Source: Coenobita brevimanus (Eukaryota > Arthropoda > Malacostraca > Decapoda > Coenobitidae). From it: a DNA stretch of 64,000 nucleotides. Positions 63,416 to 64,000 of this stretch are shown here, piece by piece. The notes beneath the pieces were generated by a model. That model ran no database searches and was not told where the DNA came from. It saw nothing but the letters and a program-made list of their open reading frames with translations. Position 1 is the stretch's first letter. The number at the start of each line of letters is the position of its first letter. The stretch spans positions 28,742,578 to 28,806,577 of the forward strand of contig CM064632.1 of assembly GCA_032717465.1 (NCBI GenBank), given 5' to 3'. A program made the translations under genes and the position numbers.

Positions 63416-63640
63416 GCCCGTATCATTGTCGATTAAGGAAGCTCCCTAACACCTCTTTCTAAGTGATTTATTTTGTTTATTACTTTTTGCTATCCTCTTC
63501 TGTGTCATATGAATAATTAAAATGCCTCGACACTCAGCATAAATAACATACAAAGTGTGATAGTAACCAGCCGTAGCCGAAAATAAATCACAAAGGAAAA
63601 GGTGCTAGGGAGCTTCCTTAACCAACAAGAATACGAAAGT
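63416..63640. mobile_element. MITE-A copy, well preserved
   Basis: Left AGCCCGTATCATTGTCGATT, AAGGAAGCTCCCTAACACCT; right AAATAAATCACAAAGGAAAA, GGTGCTAGGGAGCTTCCTTA, ACCAACAAGAATACG. Core has CTATCCTCTTCTGTGTCATA and CATAAATAACATAC, shared with 2160-2386. Confidence 0.85.
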
Positions 63641-64000
63641 AATGTCTTCTTTGCCTTGCGGTGGAGGAAGAACAACATTTTTAGGATATATCTGCTTTTA
63701 CTTCACATGTCAAGGGAAGTCCTATTATGCAGCATATGACTGACATAGACAGAATTCTGACATAATTTTGTAAGTGCAGAGAGTCATATCAATTCGGACA
63801 TTAGTATGGGATTTATTGGTTTTATATTGCTGCCTCAGAGTAGGAAATCACACTTAAATCAGATTGCTCTCTCTGGACGATTTTTTTTTCAGCTTCGAAT
63901 TGACTTTGGCGTGACGAGATAAATCTCTCATTAATCCATCCAACACGATGACCTATTTTCATATATAGTTTTTCTTATAACCAGACGATTTTTTATTCAT
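63641..64000. other. unannotated intergenic DNA
   Basis: No repeat or coding motif recognised up to the window end. Confidence 0.45.

Overview
This window looks like repeat-saturated intergenic DNA from an animal nuclear genome. I infer an arthropod, most likely a decapod crustacean, from the very dense di- and trinucleotide microsatellites, long purine/pyrimidine tracts and the mix of CR1-, RTE-like, Jockey-like, Gmr1-like, PIF/Harbinger and piggyBac-like elements. This is inference: no host marker gene is present. I found no convincing host protein-coding gene, no functional tRNA or rRNA gene, and no bacterial-type operon or CRISPR array. Every long reading frame is either transposon coding sequence or translated low-complexity DNA.

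Large-scale layout. About 12 kb at 41.4-53.4 kb (blocks A' and B') duplicates sequence found elsewhere in the window: A at about 9.9-18.1 kb and B at about 36.8-41.0 kb. The two copies of the A-B unit are in tandem, but the first copy is split between A and B by about 18.7 kb of transposon-rich DNA. Because the copies are aligned paralogues, several insertions can be dated against empty sites. A Harbinger relic and a TA-tract expansion are in A only. A LINE 3' fragment is in B only. A GGATCC-rich element, a retroposed insert with a 13-bp target duplication and an unidentified 0.3-kb block are in B' only.

Region by region. 1-9.9 kb holds a LINE 3' fragment, three foldback (palindromic) elements, minisatellites, and two small TIR families here called MITE-A and MITE-B; one MITE-A copy is split by a probable solo LTR. 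9.9-18.1 kb is block A, with a 2-kb GTG-rich VNTR. 18.1-36.8 kb is the splitting segment: a degenerate CR1-type LINE with 5' tandem monomers and a tandemly repeated 3' region; an RTE-like LINE with an intact reverse-transcriptase frame inserted in that array; a young LTR element with integrase upstream of reverse transcriptase; a TTAA-flanked piggyBac-like MITE nested in MITE-A; and a tRNA-derived SINE nested in MITE-B. 36.8-53.4 kb is B, a LINE fragment, then A' and B'. 53.4-64 kb holds a pyrimidine-rich tract, LINE fragments, a Jockey/CR1-superclade LINE with an intact YADD box, a second SINE, more MITEs, long (CA)n/(GT)n runs and a 12-bp minisatellite.

The elements do not form a pathway. 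The main value of the window is its nested, relatively dated record of insertions. Coordinates of repeat edges are by eye and may be off by a few bases to tens of bases.
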